DNA from: Chitinophagaceae bacterium
GTDB taxonomy: Bacteria; Bacteroidota; Bacteroidia; Chitinophagales; Chitinophagaceae
Length of the DNA: 64,000 bases
Assembly (NCBI GenBank): GCA_016719165.1
Contig: JADKAJ010000001.1
Coordinates: 434,001-498,000, forward strand
Direction of reading: 5' to 3'
Shown piece by piece: positions 15,727-25,085 of this stretch (positions are counted from its first letter, which is position 1; each line of letters begins with the position of its first letter). The translations under genes were made by a program, and so were the position numbers. The notes beneath the pieces are model-generated. The model had not been told where the DNA came from and made no database searches. It saw nothing but the letters and a program-made list of their open reading frames with translations.

Positions 15727-17112
15727 ATGCGATTTTTTTGGCTTGCCCTTTCTTTAACAGCTATACTGGGTTCCTGCAAGCTGATGAAGAAGAAAGAGGA
15801 TTCTGAAACAAAAAAAAGTAATAATATGACCGGCAGGTTCAAGACATTGGATTGGGTGCACAGCACCAATATTTATGAAGTCAATATAAGGCAGTATACC
15901 ATTGAAGGCACTTTTAATGCCTTTGCCCGGGAAATGCCCAGGCTAAAAGATATGGGTGTAGAAACACTTTGGTTTATGCCTATTACCCCAATCGCACAAA
16001 AAAATAAAAAAGGATCATTGGGAAGTTACTATGCCTGTTCGGATTATACTTCCATTAATTCTGAGTTTGGAACGCTGGATGATTTTAAGAATCTGGTGAA
16101 ACAGGCGCATGAATTGGGTTTTAAGGTAATCATAGATTGGGTAGCCAATCATACTGGCTGGGATCATAAATGGACAATAGAGCATCCTGATTATTATTTG
16201 AAAGATTCTGCAACAAATGATTTTAAGATAGCTTCCGGCATGGAAGATATTATTGAGCTGGACTTCAAGAATCCTGATTTGCGAAAAGCTATGATAGATG
16301 CCATGAAATTTTGGGTTACGGAATGTGATATTGATGGTTTCCGTTGTGACCTAGCCTTTTGGGTGGAACTTGATTTCTGGAAGGAGGCACGGCCCCAGCT
16401 TGATGCTGTAAAACCTTTGTTTTGGTTAGGAGAATTTGATGAACTGGAAAAGCCGGAATACGGGGAAGCATTCGATGCCAGTTACACATGGACATGGATG
16501 CACAAGACAGAAGAGTTTTATAAGCAGCAATTGTCAATAGATACGCTTGATGTTATACTTAAGAAGTATGATGACCTCGGCGACAGTACCATGCGGGCCT
16601 GGTTTACTACCAACCATGATGAGAACAGCTGGAATGGAACAGAATATGAAAAATACGGTGATATGGCAAAAGCTTTAGCCGTGTTCAGCGCTACATGGAA
16701 TGGAGTGCCGCTGTTGTATTCAGGACAGGAGCTGCCTAACCAGAAGCGGATTGAGTTCTTTGATAAAGATACTATTTCATGGACCGGTAATAATTTATTG
16801 CATGATTTTTATAAGACACTGCTTCACCTTAAGACAAATAATCCGGCGTTGCGTGGTGGTGATACAACAGTAAAGACTTTTCACATTAAAACAACTGATC
16901 CACAGAAAATAGTTGCTTATATAAGAAAAAGTGGTGACAGAGAAGTACTGGTTTTGTTAAACCTTTCATCACAAAACAACCTGCATTTTGACGTTATAGA
17001 CGAAAGATTGACGGGTACTTTTAAAAATGTGTTTTCAGGTGCTGCTAATGATTTTACTGTTGAGAAAGGTTTTGAGATGCAGCCCTGGGAGTATTTGGTG
17101 TACGAAAAATAA
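15727..17112 (+). CDS. GH13 alpha-amylase family lipoprotein
   Basis: 461 residues from the ATG at 15727, which directly starts the signal peptide MRFFWLALSLTAILGSC (lipobox cysteine at residue 17); an ATG at 15694 adds 11 residues. The TIM barrel carries the four GH13 regions: DWVANHTG, DGFRCD with the nucleophile D208, WLGEFDE with the acid/base E236, and TTNHDEN with D298. A C-terminal beta domain follows. It should hydrolyse or transfer alpha-glucans at the cell surface or periplasm; the exact specificity is not readable. Located close to a GT35-type gene. Confidence 0.9.
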   Translation: MRFFWLALSLTAILGSCKLMKKKEDSETKKSNNMTGRFKTLDWVHSTNIYEVNIRQYTIEGTFNAFAREMPRLKDMGVETLWFMPITPIAQKNKKGSLGSYYACSDYTSINSEFGTLDDFKNLVKQAHELGFKVIIDWVANHTGWDHKWTIEHPDYYLKDSATNDFKIASGMEDIIELDFKNPDLRKAMIDAMKFWVTECDIDGFRCDLAFWVELDFWKEARPQLDAVKPLFWLGEFDELEKPEYGEAFDASYTWTWMHKTEEFYKQQLSIDTLDVILKKYDDLGDSTMRAWFTTNHDENSWNGTEYEKYGDMAKALAVFSATWNGVPLLYSGQELPNQKRIEFFDKDTISWTGNNLLHDFYKTLLHLKTNNPALRGGDTTVKTFHIKTTDPQKIVAYIRKSGDREVLVLLNLSSQNNLHFDVIDERLTGTFKNVFSGAANDFTVEKGFEMQPWEYLVYEK

Positions 17113-17139
17113 TAAACTGAGCCGAATAGATTTTAAAAT

Positions 17140-17178
17140 AAAAGCCGTCTCGTTGAATGAGACGGCTTTTATTTTTTT
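17140..17178. terminator. bidirectional terminator between the GH13 and htrA genes
   Basis: AAAAGCCGTCTC (17140-17151) and GAGACGGCTTTT (17159-17170) form a perfect 12-bp stem with a 7-base loop and T-rich sequence on both sides. It separates two convergent genes. Confidence 0.92.
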
Positions 17179-17190
17179 ATACTTATTTTT

Positions 17191-18693
17191 TTATTCGTCT
17201 TCCAACTGAAGGTTTACAGGATACCTGTACATGCCATCATAACCATCATAAAAGCCTTCCAAATTCAAGCTTCCGCTTCTCAAGCTTGCAATAGCACGGC
17301 TTAATTCTTCAGTATTTGTAATATCAACACCATTTACGCTGGTAATAATGAACCCGTCCTGCATTCTTGTTTTACTGAATGGACCACCTGGTTTAATTTT
17401 TTTCACTACAACACCACCTTCCACTTCATTCTTTTCAGCGGTCTTTTTATCCAGGTTTTCTAATTCAGCACCCAGTACATCACCAAGGTTTGATGCGGCA
17501 AGGTTGTCATATGTTCCAGTTTCTGCTTTCAGGGTAGCACTCGTTGTATATTCCTTACCATCTCTCTTATAAGTAATATTCACTTTTTCACCGGTATTTA
17601 AGGATGCTACAGTGCCTTGTAATTCGCTCCAGGAGCTGATTGTTACATCATTTATTTTTTTTATGATATCACCTTTTTTCAAACCTGCAGCAGCTGCAGC
17701 GCCATCTTTAGCCACCGTACCGATATAGGCACCATCAGTTGAGTTAACTTTTGTTTGGTCTGCAGCAATACCCAAATATGGCCTTTTTACATCTCCAAAC
17801 TTTATCAGATCGTTTACGATCTTCTTAGCCAAGTTTACCGGGATGGCAAATGAATACCCTGCATAAGTTCCTGTAGGTGCATAAATCGCAGAGTTGATGC
17901 CAATCAGTTGTCCGTCAGTAGTGATCAAGGCACCGCCACTATTACCCTGGTTCACGGCAGCGTCTGTCTGGATAAATGACTCAATTGGAGTTTGACTTTG
18001 ACGTCCGTTAATTCCTATAGATCTTCCCTTGGCACTTACAATACCGGCTGTAACAGTTGTTTCCAATGTCAACGGGTACCCGATTGCTAATACCCATTGG
18101 CCCAGTTTCACATTATCAGAATTGCCATAAAGCAGAAAGGGGAAACCAGTTCCATCAATTTTTAAAACTGCAATATCGCTACTGGGGTCTTTACCAATCA
18201 CTTTGGCCTTATAGGTTTTTTTATTGCTGAGGGTTACTGTTATTTCATCAGCAACGCCTTCGCCTCCGTCTGATATGACGTGGTTATTCGTTATAATATA
18301 GCCATCGTCACTTATTATAACACCGCTTCCTGAAGCTCTTTGCTCAGGTTGAATCTGTGGTCCGAAATTGAAGAACTGCTCAAAAAAATCATCCATGCTG
18401 TTACCACGGTTCCGGGGAAGCTGGTTAGTTACTTTTTTTGCCGGAATTTTAGTTTTAATATGAACAACTGCTGGTACAGCTGCATTAGCCGCTTTGGTAA
18501 AATCAGTAACTTCTCCAACCGTCGAAGCTGCATTGTCGAAAAAGCCAGCATAATTTACCGGCACCTTGCCTTCATTGCTTTGTGAGAAAATCGAAGATTG
18601 CTGCTTTGCAGCCACTTTGCTGTAAATCCAAACACTGCTTACAGCAGAAACTGCACTTACGGCGATAATCAGAAATAGCTGTTTAAGTTTCAT
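17191..18693 (-). CDS. Do/HtrA-type periplasmic serine protease
   Basis: 500 residues: an N-terminal signal/anchor segment (residues ~5-24), a trypsin-like protease domain and two PDZ domains. The catalytic triad is visible as H138 (TNNHV), D173 (SSDIAVLKI) and S252 (QGNSGGALI). HtrA enzymes degrade or refold damaged envelope proteins. PDZ1 begins near RPYLGIAADQ, PDZ2 near EVEGGVVVKKIKPGGPF. The gene has 190 bp of noncoding DNA upstream and a shared terminator downstream, so it is probably alone in its transcript. Stress control is expected from the family but no promoter class was recognised. Confidence 0.94.
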   Translation of the reverse strand: MKLKQLFLIIAVSAVSAVSSVWIYSKVAAKQQSSIFSQSNEGKVPVNYAGFFDNAASTVGEVTDFTKAANAAVPAVVHIKTKIPAKKVTNQLPRNRGNSMDDFFEQFFNFGPQIQPEQRASGSGVIISDDGYIITNNHVISDGGEGVADEITVTLSNKKTYKAKVIGKDPSSDIAVLKIDGTGFPFLLYGNSDNVKLGQWVLAIGYPLTLETTVTAGIVSAKGRSIGINGRQSQTPIESFIQTDAAVNQGNSGGALITTDGQLIGINSAIYAPTGTYAGYSFAIPVNLAKKIVNDLIKFGDVKRPYLGIAADQTKVNSTDGAYIGTVAKDGAAAAAGLKKGDIIKKINDVTISSWSELQGTVASLNTGEKVNITYKRDGKEYTTSATLKAETGTYDNLAASNLGDVLGAELENLDKKTAEKNEVEGGVVVKKIKPGGPFSKTRMQDGFIITSVNGVDITNTEELSRAIASLRSGSLNLEGFYDGYDGMYRYPVNLQLEDE

Positions 18694-18885
18694 AGTGATT
18701 CTTTTCTTTTAATAGGTTATTTTTCGAATTTCAATTACAAATCATATGCCTCTGTTATACAAAATAACAAACTGTCAGCCCATCTTGGCATACCAATAGT
18801 TTAGTTTAACAAATCTTTACTAAAGGCTTCGTACTTCAGGACCCCGGTAAATTTATTAATTTCTACAATTTACCTGAATTTAAGT

Positions 18886-19884
18886 TCAAAGTGTACTTAG
18901 AAATTTTAGTGTATTCACACCATCAGCATAATCTGAAATAGCCGGGTACTGGCTTTGGCCAAAAGGGACATACCCTTCACCTGTAATCGATTGCAATTCA
19001 GGATGATTTTTCAGATTATCCGACAATTTGTCTGTATCTGAATAATACTCATAATTAAGTTGGCTGATAGGTGAAAAAAATGCGGTTTCTTCCACCAGTA
19101 AGATCGAGCCGTTGGTCATGTAATATTTTTTATTCAGCAGGTGCAGGGCAAGGTTGTAATCATAATTGTTTTTGTATTTGTTATGATCAGCAAGGTGCCT
19201 GTATTTGTTAAAAGCATCCAATAACGGGATAAAATCATAGCCCGATGGAACATAAATCTTTGTCACATTGCGGCAACCTAAACCGAAATACAGGTAAACA
19301 TCATCGGCCAGTTTTCTCAATTCTTCATTCGTTTCTTTTCCGGATAAAATTCCAATTGAAGTCCGGTTTTTGCGGATGATGGTGGGGTATTTTCTGAAAT
19401 AATATTCAAAATACCTGGAGGAATTGTTGCTACCGGTTGCGATATACGCATCGCAGCCTTTTAGCATTTCCGAAAATGAAGTGAATTTGTTGACCAATGG
19501 GTCCCATTCAGCCAATTTTTCAATGAGATGTTTGAAAAGTACCTGGTCTTTTGATGAAAGTTTGATGATGGCCTTATGGCCGCTGATGAAAACAGATAAC
19601 CAGTCATGAAAGCCCACCAGAGGGATATTTCCGGCCATTACAATACCGATGGTTCTGCTATTGGTTGAAGATGCCGGGATTTGATGGCCGCCCGCCCATT
19701 TTTCCAGTATTTCCTTCTGTAAAAAGGACAGGGCAATATTTTTTGAAGCCAGTTCAACAAAGTCAGGGATAAACCATCCATTTTCCCAGTTAGCTTTTTC
19801 TTTGGCTTTTTGCCATTCAACTTCGGTTGATAAAATATATTCGCCCAGCCTTGATAATAAATAAATTCGATGTTGTAAATTCAT
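18886..19884 (-). CDS. acyl-CoA reductase, LuxC-like
   Basis: 332 residues. LuxC-type proteins reduce acyl-CoA or acyl-enzyme to aldehyde with NADPH. Visible: NSRTIGIVMAGNIPLVGFHD (cofactor-side loop), IKLSSKDQ, AYIATGSNNSSRYFEYYF, IIRKNRTSIGIL, and FGLGCRNVTKIYVP, whose cysteine is the likely catalytic one. ATG 19884 was preferred to a TTG at 19893. The gene is divergent from a ferredoxin gene 57 bp away, which suggests shared control and possibly a shared redox task. The natural acyl substrate is unknown. Confidence 0.75.
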   Translation of the reverse strand: MNLQHRIYLLSRLGEYILSTEVEWQKAKEKANWENGWFIPDFVELASKNIALSFLQKEILEKWAGGHQIPASSTNSRTIGIVMAGNIPLVGFHDWLSVFISGHKAIIKLSSKDQVLFKHLIEKLAEWDPLVNKFTSFSEMLKGCDAYIATGSNNSSRYFEYYFRKYPTIIRKNRTSIGILSGKETNEELRKLADDVYLYFGLGCRNVTKIYVPSGYDFIPLLDAFNKYRHLADHNKYKNNYDYNLALHLLNKKYYMTNGSILLVEETAFFSPISQLNYEYYSDTDKLSDNLKNHPELQSITGEGYVPFGQSQYPAISDYADGVNTLKFLSTL

Positions 19885-19941
19885 TCTTGTCAACTAATTT
19901 TGTAAAGCAAAAGTAACCCCGAACCTAATAATTTAATTACT

Positions 19942-20289
19942 ATGGCTATTAAGATTACTGAAGAATGTATCAATTGCGGTGCCTGCGAACCAGAATGTCC
20001 AAATAATGCTATCTATGAGGGTGGCGTGGAATGGGCAGTAGCGGATGGCACAACTGTAAAAGGTTCTTATACATTACTTGACGGAACAGTAGTGGATGCA
20101 GAACAAAAAAATGCGCCAGTATCCGTGGATACCTATTATATTACCCCAAATAAATGTACGGAGTGCCAGGGCTTTCATGAGGAGCCCCAGTGTGCTGCAG
20201 TTTGCCCGGTGGATTGCTGTGTTCCGGATGATATGTACCAGGAAACTGTTGAACAGTTAATGGCCAAAAAAGATAAGCTGCATATTTAG
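19942..20289 (+). CDS. 2[4Fe-4S] ferredoxin
   Basis: 115 residues. The first cluster motif is C-x2-C-x2-C-x3-CP near residues 9-19 (CINCGACEPECP). The second is C-x2-C-x8-C-x3-CP near the C-terminus (CTECQGFHEEPQCAAVCP). The 8-residue insertion between the second and third cysteines of that motif is the Alvin/Chromatium-type feature of low-potential ferredoxins. An extra ~35-residue stretch separates the two motifs. It transfers single electrons in the cytoplasm. Divergent from the LuxC-like reductase gene. Confidence 0.92.
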   Translation: MAIKITEECINCGACEPECPNNAIYEGGVEWAVADGTTVKGSYTLLDGTVVDAEQKNAPVSVDTYYITPNKCTECQGFHEEPQCAAVCPVDCCVPDDMYQETVEQLMAKKDKLHI

Positions 20290-20654
20290 TTTTGTGCTCA
20301 GCTTGTGCATAATTTCTTCTATCCGTACACCGGCATTGGAGGTTTTTTTCATAACTTACAAACATATCTCAATATACACAGCAGCGAAAGCTGCTTAATG
20401 AGTGGCGGGTGATATGTCCCGTCGTAAAAAGGTGAAGGAGAAACGGCCTTCACCTTTCTTATTTTCTACCCCCAAAAAGCAGCATGGCAGGAGTGGTAAT
20501 CTCCTAACTCTGTCTTTAATAATGAAGGCTTTATGATATTTTTTGTTAATGCTATCTGATAACTACTTTTTAGGTTGGGCATCTTAATTTTTTCTGCAAT
20601 ATTTGCATAATATGTCCCGTTTAAACGGGAATAAAACCCATTATACTTAAATAG
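20290..20654. other. 365-bp intergenic region with hairpins and a repeated 11-mer
   Basis: No gene seen. It holds a GAAA-capped hairpin AGCAGC-GAAA-GCTGCT at 20380-20395, a terminator-type hairpin at 20428-20457, the 11-mer ATATGTCCCGT at 20412 and again at 20610, and a 16-bp perfect palindrome TCCCGTTTAAACGGGA at 20615-20630, 25 bp before ddl. A small RNA ending at the terminator, or the 3' UTR of the ferredoxin mRNA, are both possible. Confidence 0.5.
20428..20465 (+). terminator. intrinsic terminator downstream of the ferredoxin gene
   Basis: AAAGGTGAAGG (20428-20438) and CCTTCACCTTT (20447-20457), a perfect 11-bp stem with an 8-base loop, followed by CTTATTTTC. Confidence 0.75.
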
Positions 20655-21647
20655 ATGAAGAAGAATATAGCCCTGGTGACCGGCGGATTTTCGGGAGAAG
20701 CAGTAATCTCTTACAAAAGCGCAGTTACTATCGATAATAACCTGGACAGAAATCTTTTTAATGTTTACAAAATTGACATCAATTCACAGGGCTGGTTCTA
20801 CGAGTTAACGGATGGCAGGAAACTTGAAGTGAATAAGAATGATTTCTCCCTTCAATTGGATAATGAAAAAGTGACTTTTGATGCCGTTTTCATAGGTATG
20901 CATGGCACACCGGGAGAAGACGGCAAACTGCAAGGATATTTTGATACATTAAAAATTCCTTATACGGGTTGTGATGCTGCGACCTCCGCTATTACTTTCA
21001 ATAAAAGGTATGCAACTGCAGTTGCTGGGGCAGCAGGGGTGCCCGTTGCAAAATCTGTTTTTTTGATTAAAAACAATTTTGGAAGACCTGATGATGTAGT
21101 TGCGAATCTGAGATTCCCAGTATTTGTAAAGCCTAATAATGGAGGATCCAGTATCGGGATGTCCAAAGTTGATACTCCTTCAGATGAACTTAATCATGCT
21201 ATTGAAAAAGCATTCAAAGAGGATAACCAGGTGTTGGTAGAAGAAATGATAGAAGGACGGGAATTCACAGTTGGTGTTTTCAAATCTGGGGGAAATATTA
21301 TTGTGTTGCCACTTACTGAAGTAAAAGCACATGCAGATATGGCATTCTTTGATTTTGAGGCTAAATACCAGGGAAAGTCAACTGAAACAACTCCGGCTGA
21401 AGTAAACGAAGCGATTGCTGATAAAATACGGGATACTGCCAGGAAAGTATACTCTGTTTTTAATTGCAGGGGGGTGGTCCGAATTGATTTTATCTATAAT
21501 GAAAAAGAAGGAAGCCCTTATATGTTAGAAGTGAATACAATACCCGGGCAAAGTGAAGCCAGTATAATACCGCAACAAGTAAGATCAATGGGCTGGAGTT
21601 TAAAAGAGTTTTATACTAAATTGGTTCAGGAGTGCTTTTATTCCTGA
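20655..21647 (+). CDS. ddl: D-alanine--D-alanine ligase
   Basis: 330 residues, ATP-grasp fold. Ddl makes the D-Ala-D-Ala dipeptide for peptidoglycan. Features: KKNIALVTGGFSGEAVIS at the N-terminus, GMHGTPGEDGKLQGYFD, VFVKPNNGGSSIGMSKV (ATP-grasp loop), VLVEEMIEGREFTVGV, and the C-terminal RIDFIYN ... MLEVNTIPGQSEASIIPQQ metal-site motif. It is followed by a PASTA-domain protein and a rhodanese gene with gaps of 30 and 11 bp, a likely operon linked to cell-wall synthesis. Confidence 0.96.
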   Translation: MKKNIALVTGGFSGEAVISYKSAVTIDNNLDRNLFNVYKIDINSQGWFYELTDGRKLEVNKNDFSLQLDNEKVTFDAVFIGMHGTPGEDGKLQGYFDTLKIPYTGCDAATSAITFNKRYATAVAGAAGVPVAKSVFLIKNNFGRPDDVVANLRFPVFVKPNNGGSSIGMSKVDTPSDELNHAIEKAFKEDNQVLVEEMIEGREFTVGVFKSGGNIIVLPLTEVKAHADMAFFDFEAKYQGKSTETTPAEVNEAIADKIRDTARKVYSVFNCRGVVRIDFIYNEKEGSPYMLEVNTIPGQSEASIIPQQVRSMGWSLKEFYTKLVQECFYS

Positions 21648-21677
21648 GACCTACATTCATAATTTATTTGCAGGCTA

Positions 21678-22484
21678 ATGTTTAAATTTATCACACATCG
21701 TTCCTTATGGCTTAATGTCATTATTGGTATTTTGCTTTCGATCGGAATTTTTGCATTATTTCTACTTTCGTTGAACTGGCTTACCGGCCACGGAGAAGCT
21801 GCCACGGTGCCTTCTGTAGCAGGTAAGAGTTATGAAGAGGCAAGGTCTATTTTAAGGAAGGCAGGTTTTGATGTGGAAGTACAAGATTCAGTTTATGTAG
21901 ATTCTATTCCGCCGCTGAAAGTAATCAGGCAGATCCCGGATGCAGATGAAGTGGTTAAGTCAAACCGAACCGTTTATCTTATAATCCGCAGAGCTGTGCC
22001 GCCATTAGTGGAAATGCCTAATTTGATAGGATATAGTTACAGGAATGCAGAAATGGTTTTGCGTAGTATGGACCTTCGGGTTGGTGATACAACTTTCAAG
22101 CCTGACTTTGCAAAGAATGCGATTCTTGAACAATGGTATGAAGGTGCAATGATAACACCGGGAACAAAGATCAGAAAAGGAAGTGCTATTTCGTTGGTAA
22201 TGGGTGATGGTATCGGAAAGATGGAATTTGTGGTACCTGTTATTACCGGGATGACATACGGAGATGCAAAAAGTTTATTGGAAAGGGCAGGTGTTGGCAT
22301 TGGTGCCATTGTATTGGATGCGAATGTTTCTGATACCATAAGTGCATGGATATATAAGCAAAGCCCGGAAAGATTGGATGACGAAAAAAGAATACAGCGT
22401 ATTCGTTCAGGGCAATTGATAGATGTATGGCTTCAGGCAGACAAGCCTGTTGCTGACAGCTCAAAAAATATAACTGAAATTTAA
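21678..22484 (+). CDS. membrane-anchored PASTA-domain protein
   Basis: 268 residues. A short cytoplasmic N-terminus and one membrane helix (residues ~12-36, LNVIIGILLSIGIFALFLLSL) anchor an extracytoplasmic part made of three PASTA repeats. Each begins with a V/MP-x-(V/L)-x-G motif: TVPSVAGKSYEEA, EMPNLIGYSYRNA, VVPVITGMTYGDA. PASTA domains bind peptidoglycan or muropeptides. No kinase or transpeptidase domain is attached, unlike PknB or PBP2x. The location after ddl supports a role in cell-wall synthesis or sensing. Confidence 0.88.
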   Translation: MFKFITHRSLWLNVIIGILLSIGIFALFLLSLNWLTGHGEAATVPSVAGKSYEEARSILRKAGFDVEVQDSVYVDSIPPLKVIRQIPDADEVVKSNRTVYLIIRRAVPPLVEMPNLIGYSYRNAEMVLRSMDLRVGDTTFKPDFAKNAILEQWYEGAMITPGTKIRKGSAISLVMGDGIGKMEFVVPVITGMTYGDAKSLLERAGVGIGAIVLDANVSDTISAWIYKQSPERLDDEKRIQRIRSGQLIDVWLQADKPVADSSKNITEI

Positions 22485-22495
22485 TTTTATTGCGA

Positions 22496-22810
22496 ATGGA
22501 TATTATTACCGTTGAGGAATTAAAAGCCCGTATAGATGCCGGCGAAAAACTAAATCTTATTGATTGCCGTGAGCCATTTGAGTATGCAGAATTTAATATT
22601 GGTGCTAAATTGATACCGTTGGGAGACATTCAAAGGATGCAGATAGAAGAGATTGAGGACTTGAAAGAAGAAGAAATAATTATTCACTGCCGCAGCGGGC
22701 AACGCAGTATGATGGCTTGTATGTTTCTGGATACACTGGGGTTTAAGAATACAAAGAACCTGATAGGTGGTGTATTGGCCTGGCAGGAAAAATTTGGCAG
22801 CGGAAAATAA
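22496..22810 (+). CDS. single-domain rhodanese-like protein
   Basis: 104 residues, one rhodanese domain as in GlpE/PspE. The active-site loop HCRSGQRS contains the cysteine that would carry persulfide; NLIDCREPFEYAEFNI and NLIGGVLAWQ are family hallmarks. Likely sulfurtransferase; donor and acceptor unknown. ATG 22496 is used instead of TTG 22490. It ends the ddl operon, right before a strong terminator. Confidence 0.9.
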   Translation: MDIITVEELKARIDAGEKLNLIDCREPFEYAEFNIGAKLIPLGDIQRMQIEEIEDLKEEEIIIHCRSGQRSMMACMFLDTLGFKNTKNLIGGVLAWQEKFGSGK

Positions 22811-22847
22811 AGCCGAAAATTGAAAATACAGTTTTCAATTTTCGGCT
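22810..22847. terminator. bidirectional terminator between the rhodanese and TonB receptor genes
   Basis: A perfect 17-bp inverted repeat (AAGCCGAAAATTGAAAA and its complement) around a 5-base loop; A- and T-rich arms serve both convergent genes. Confidence 0.88.
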
Positions 22848-22861
22848 TAAGCTACCTTGTA

Positions 22862-25021
22862 TTATAACCTGATATTTACTGCAATTATAAAGTTGGTCCC
22901 TGACATCGGAAAATAGTAATTCTCTGTAATTGTTTCTCCACCCCAGATATAGCTGTAGGTATAGCCATTGGGTTCATACTCTTTATTAAATAAATTATTT
23001 ACCTGCCCTGTAATAGTTACATCCTTGAGCCACTTCTTTTTTATCGTGTAAATTGCCCTTATGTCCTGTACATAGAATGAATTGAGGCTTCTGCTGTTGT
23101 TCCCGGTATTATCTAGAAATTGTTTGCTTACATATTTACTTATAAAACTTATTTCTGTGTTTTTGAATGGCAATACATTTATACTGCCGGCACCGGTGAT
23201 GCTGGGTGAAAAGGCAATGTCTGCCGAACTAAAGCTGTTTATTTTCTGGCCTCCATTATCATAATCATCAATGTATTCCTCAAAATCAATAACCTTATTT
23301 CTGCTTAAAGTAAGATTGGCTGTTGTGTTTATCCATGAATTGAATTTTACACCACCCTGCAGTTCAATCCCGGCCCGAAAACTCTCAGGAATATTAGTTC
23401 GGGTATATGCCCCTACATCATTTATTTTTCCGGTCAACACTAACTGGTCTTTATATTTCATATAATATAAGGTGGCTGACCAGTTAAGCTGTTTAGTCGA
23501 TTTTTCAATACCCAGTTCAAAATCCTGTAATCTCTCTGGTTTTGGTTGTTGGGTATTACCTGCCTCAAAGTCATCACGGTTGGGTTCTTTGTTTGCTACA
23601 CTATAGGATAAATAACTTTTCCAACTGTCTTTTTTGTATACAATCCCGGCTTTCGGGTTGAAAAAACTGAATTTGTTATTTACAATCAGGCCGGGGTTGT
23701 TTCTGAATCCTTCTATTTTATAGTTAACATACCTGAATTGTATATCATAGAATAAATTCCAGTAATTATTCAATTGTGTTTGTTGTTTCAGATAAATATT
23801 AAAATCAGTTTTCAGTGCATCGTTATCGTACCAATTTTTCAGAGAGGTAAGCCCATTTGAGGCCCAGGTTAATTTCCCAAAATGATTTCCATCATATGTT
23901 GTAAGACCGCCACCTATTGTTAATTCGGTTTTTGCAGCCTTATAGTGAAGAGAATAAATAGTACCGTAAAAATAATTATCCAGCCAAAGCTGCCGGATGA
24001 AATCCGAAGAAAATATAGTATCTGGTCCATTAACAGGATAAGGCATTCTGTATGCAGAATAATCCTCCTCTGCTTTATATTGCTCATAATAGCCTTTCCC
24101 TTTAGTAAGAAATAAGGCCGTATTAAGATTTAATTTTTTACCGATGGACTTATTAAGGAAAAACTGGTAGTGGGTTTGGGTATAATTATCGCTTTCATTA
24201 TCATAGGGTTCTCCCGGCTTTTCTGTACCTGCATAGTTGATGGTTCTGTTGCCAGCTTTCAGATCAGCTTCAGCAATACCGTACCAGGCCTGGTAAGTTT
24301 TTTCTTTTCCGGAGAATACATTTAAACGTAGTGAAGTTGTTTTTCCTATATAAGCTGTAGAAAAATGAAAAGATTTTAAGCTGCTTTTTGCACGATCTAT
24401 AAATCCATCGCTGCTAATACTTGATAAGCGGATATCTGTAGTAAACCCATTCACCAGGCCACTTCCAAATTTCAACGTGTTTTTCAATGTGTTAAATGAG
24501 CCATAGCTGTTATTAAATTCTGTGTAAGCTTCTTTATTGACTTCGTTTGTACTGAAATTAATACTGGCCCCGAATGCACCAGCTCCATTGGAGGAAGTAC
24601 CCGCCCCTCTTTGTATCTGAATACTGCCGGTTGAGGAGGAAAAATCAGGCAGATCGACAAAGAAAGTTCCCTGGCTCTCCGCATCGTTATAAGGAATGCC
24701 GTTCAGGGTAACATTGATTCTCGTCGCATCTGTTCCCCGGATGCGGATACCTGTATAACCAATCCCATTGCCAGCATCAGAATGTACAACTACAGACGGT
24801 GTCTGGTTTAGCAGGAAGGGGATATCCTGACCGAGATTGTTTTTTGCAATTTCCTTTTTTGAAAGATTGGTTTTGGTGAAAGGTGAATTTTCGCCTGCAC
24901 GAATAGCTTTTACTTCTACAGGTGTTAAGGTGTAAAAACTGTCTTTTGATTCTTCTTTTTGTTGTGCAATGGCACTAATGGCTGAAAAACAGAAACAGCC
25001 GAACATAATAATCCTCTTCAT
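22862..25021 (-). CDS. TonB-dependent receptor, probable thiamine (or precursor) uptake
   Basis: 719 residues. Signal peptide MKRIIMFGCFCFSAISAIAQ, then a plug domain (TPVEVKAIRAGENSPF ... GIRIRGTDATRINVTLNGIPYNDAESQG ... IQIQRGAGTSSNGAGAFGASINF) and a large 22-strand-type barrel ending in an aromatic C-terminus (NFIIAVNIRL). There is no carboxypeptidase-like N-terminal domain. A TPP riboswitch lies ~65 nt upstream on the same strand, which by established knowledge of Bacteroidota marks a vitamin B1 transporter in the outer membrane. No thi biosynthesis gene is nearby, so substrate (thiamine, TPP or HMP) is inferred. Confidence 0.9.
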   Translation of the reverse strand: MKRIIMFGCFCFSAISAIAQQKEESKDSFYTLTPVEVKAIRAGENSPFTKTNLSKKEIAKNNLGQDIPFLLNQTPSVVVHSDAGNGIGYTGIRIRGTDATRINVTLNGIPYNDAESQGTFFVDLPDFSSSTGSIQIQRGAGTSSNGAGAFGASINFSTNEVNKEAYTEFNNSYGSFNTLKNTLKFGSGLVNGFTTDIRLSSISSDGFIDRAKSSLKSFHFSTAYIGKTTSLRLNVFSGKEKTYQAWYGIAEADLKAGNRTINYAGTEKPGEPYDNESDNYTQTHYQFFLNKSIGKKLNLNTALFLTKGKGYYEQYKAEEDYSAYRMPYPVNGPDTIFSSDFIRQLWLDNYFYGTIYSLHYKAAKTELTIGGGLTTYDGNHFGKLTWASNGLTSLKNWYDNDALKTDFNIYLKQQTQLNNYWNLFYDIQFRYVNYKIEGFRNNPGLIVNNKFSFFNPKAGIVYKKDSWKSYLSYSVANKEPNRDDFEAGNTQQPKPERLQDFELGIEKSTKQLNWSATLYYMKYKDQLVLTGKINDVGAYTRTNIPESFRAGIELQGGVKFNSWINTTANLTLSRNKVIDFEEYIDDYDNGGQKINSFSSADIAFSPSITGAGSINVLPFKNTEISFISKYVSKQFLDNTGNNSRSLNSFYVQDIRAIYTIKKKWLKDVTITGQVNNLFNKEYEPNGYTYSYIWGGETITENYYFPMSGTNFIIAVNIRL

Positions 25022-25085
25022 TTTTTTACATTTAATAGTTAAAAAATAAGAGGGAAACGCTGTTGGAGAAAGGGCAACTCATAAC

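Noticed and set aside
22243..22629. 128-codon minus-strand frame over the PASTA/rhodanese junction
   Set aside because: Antisense to two well-supported genes and no family resemblance.
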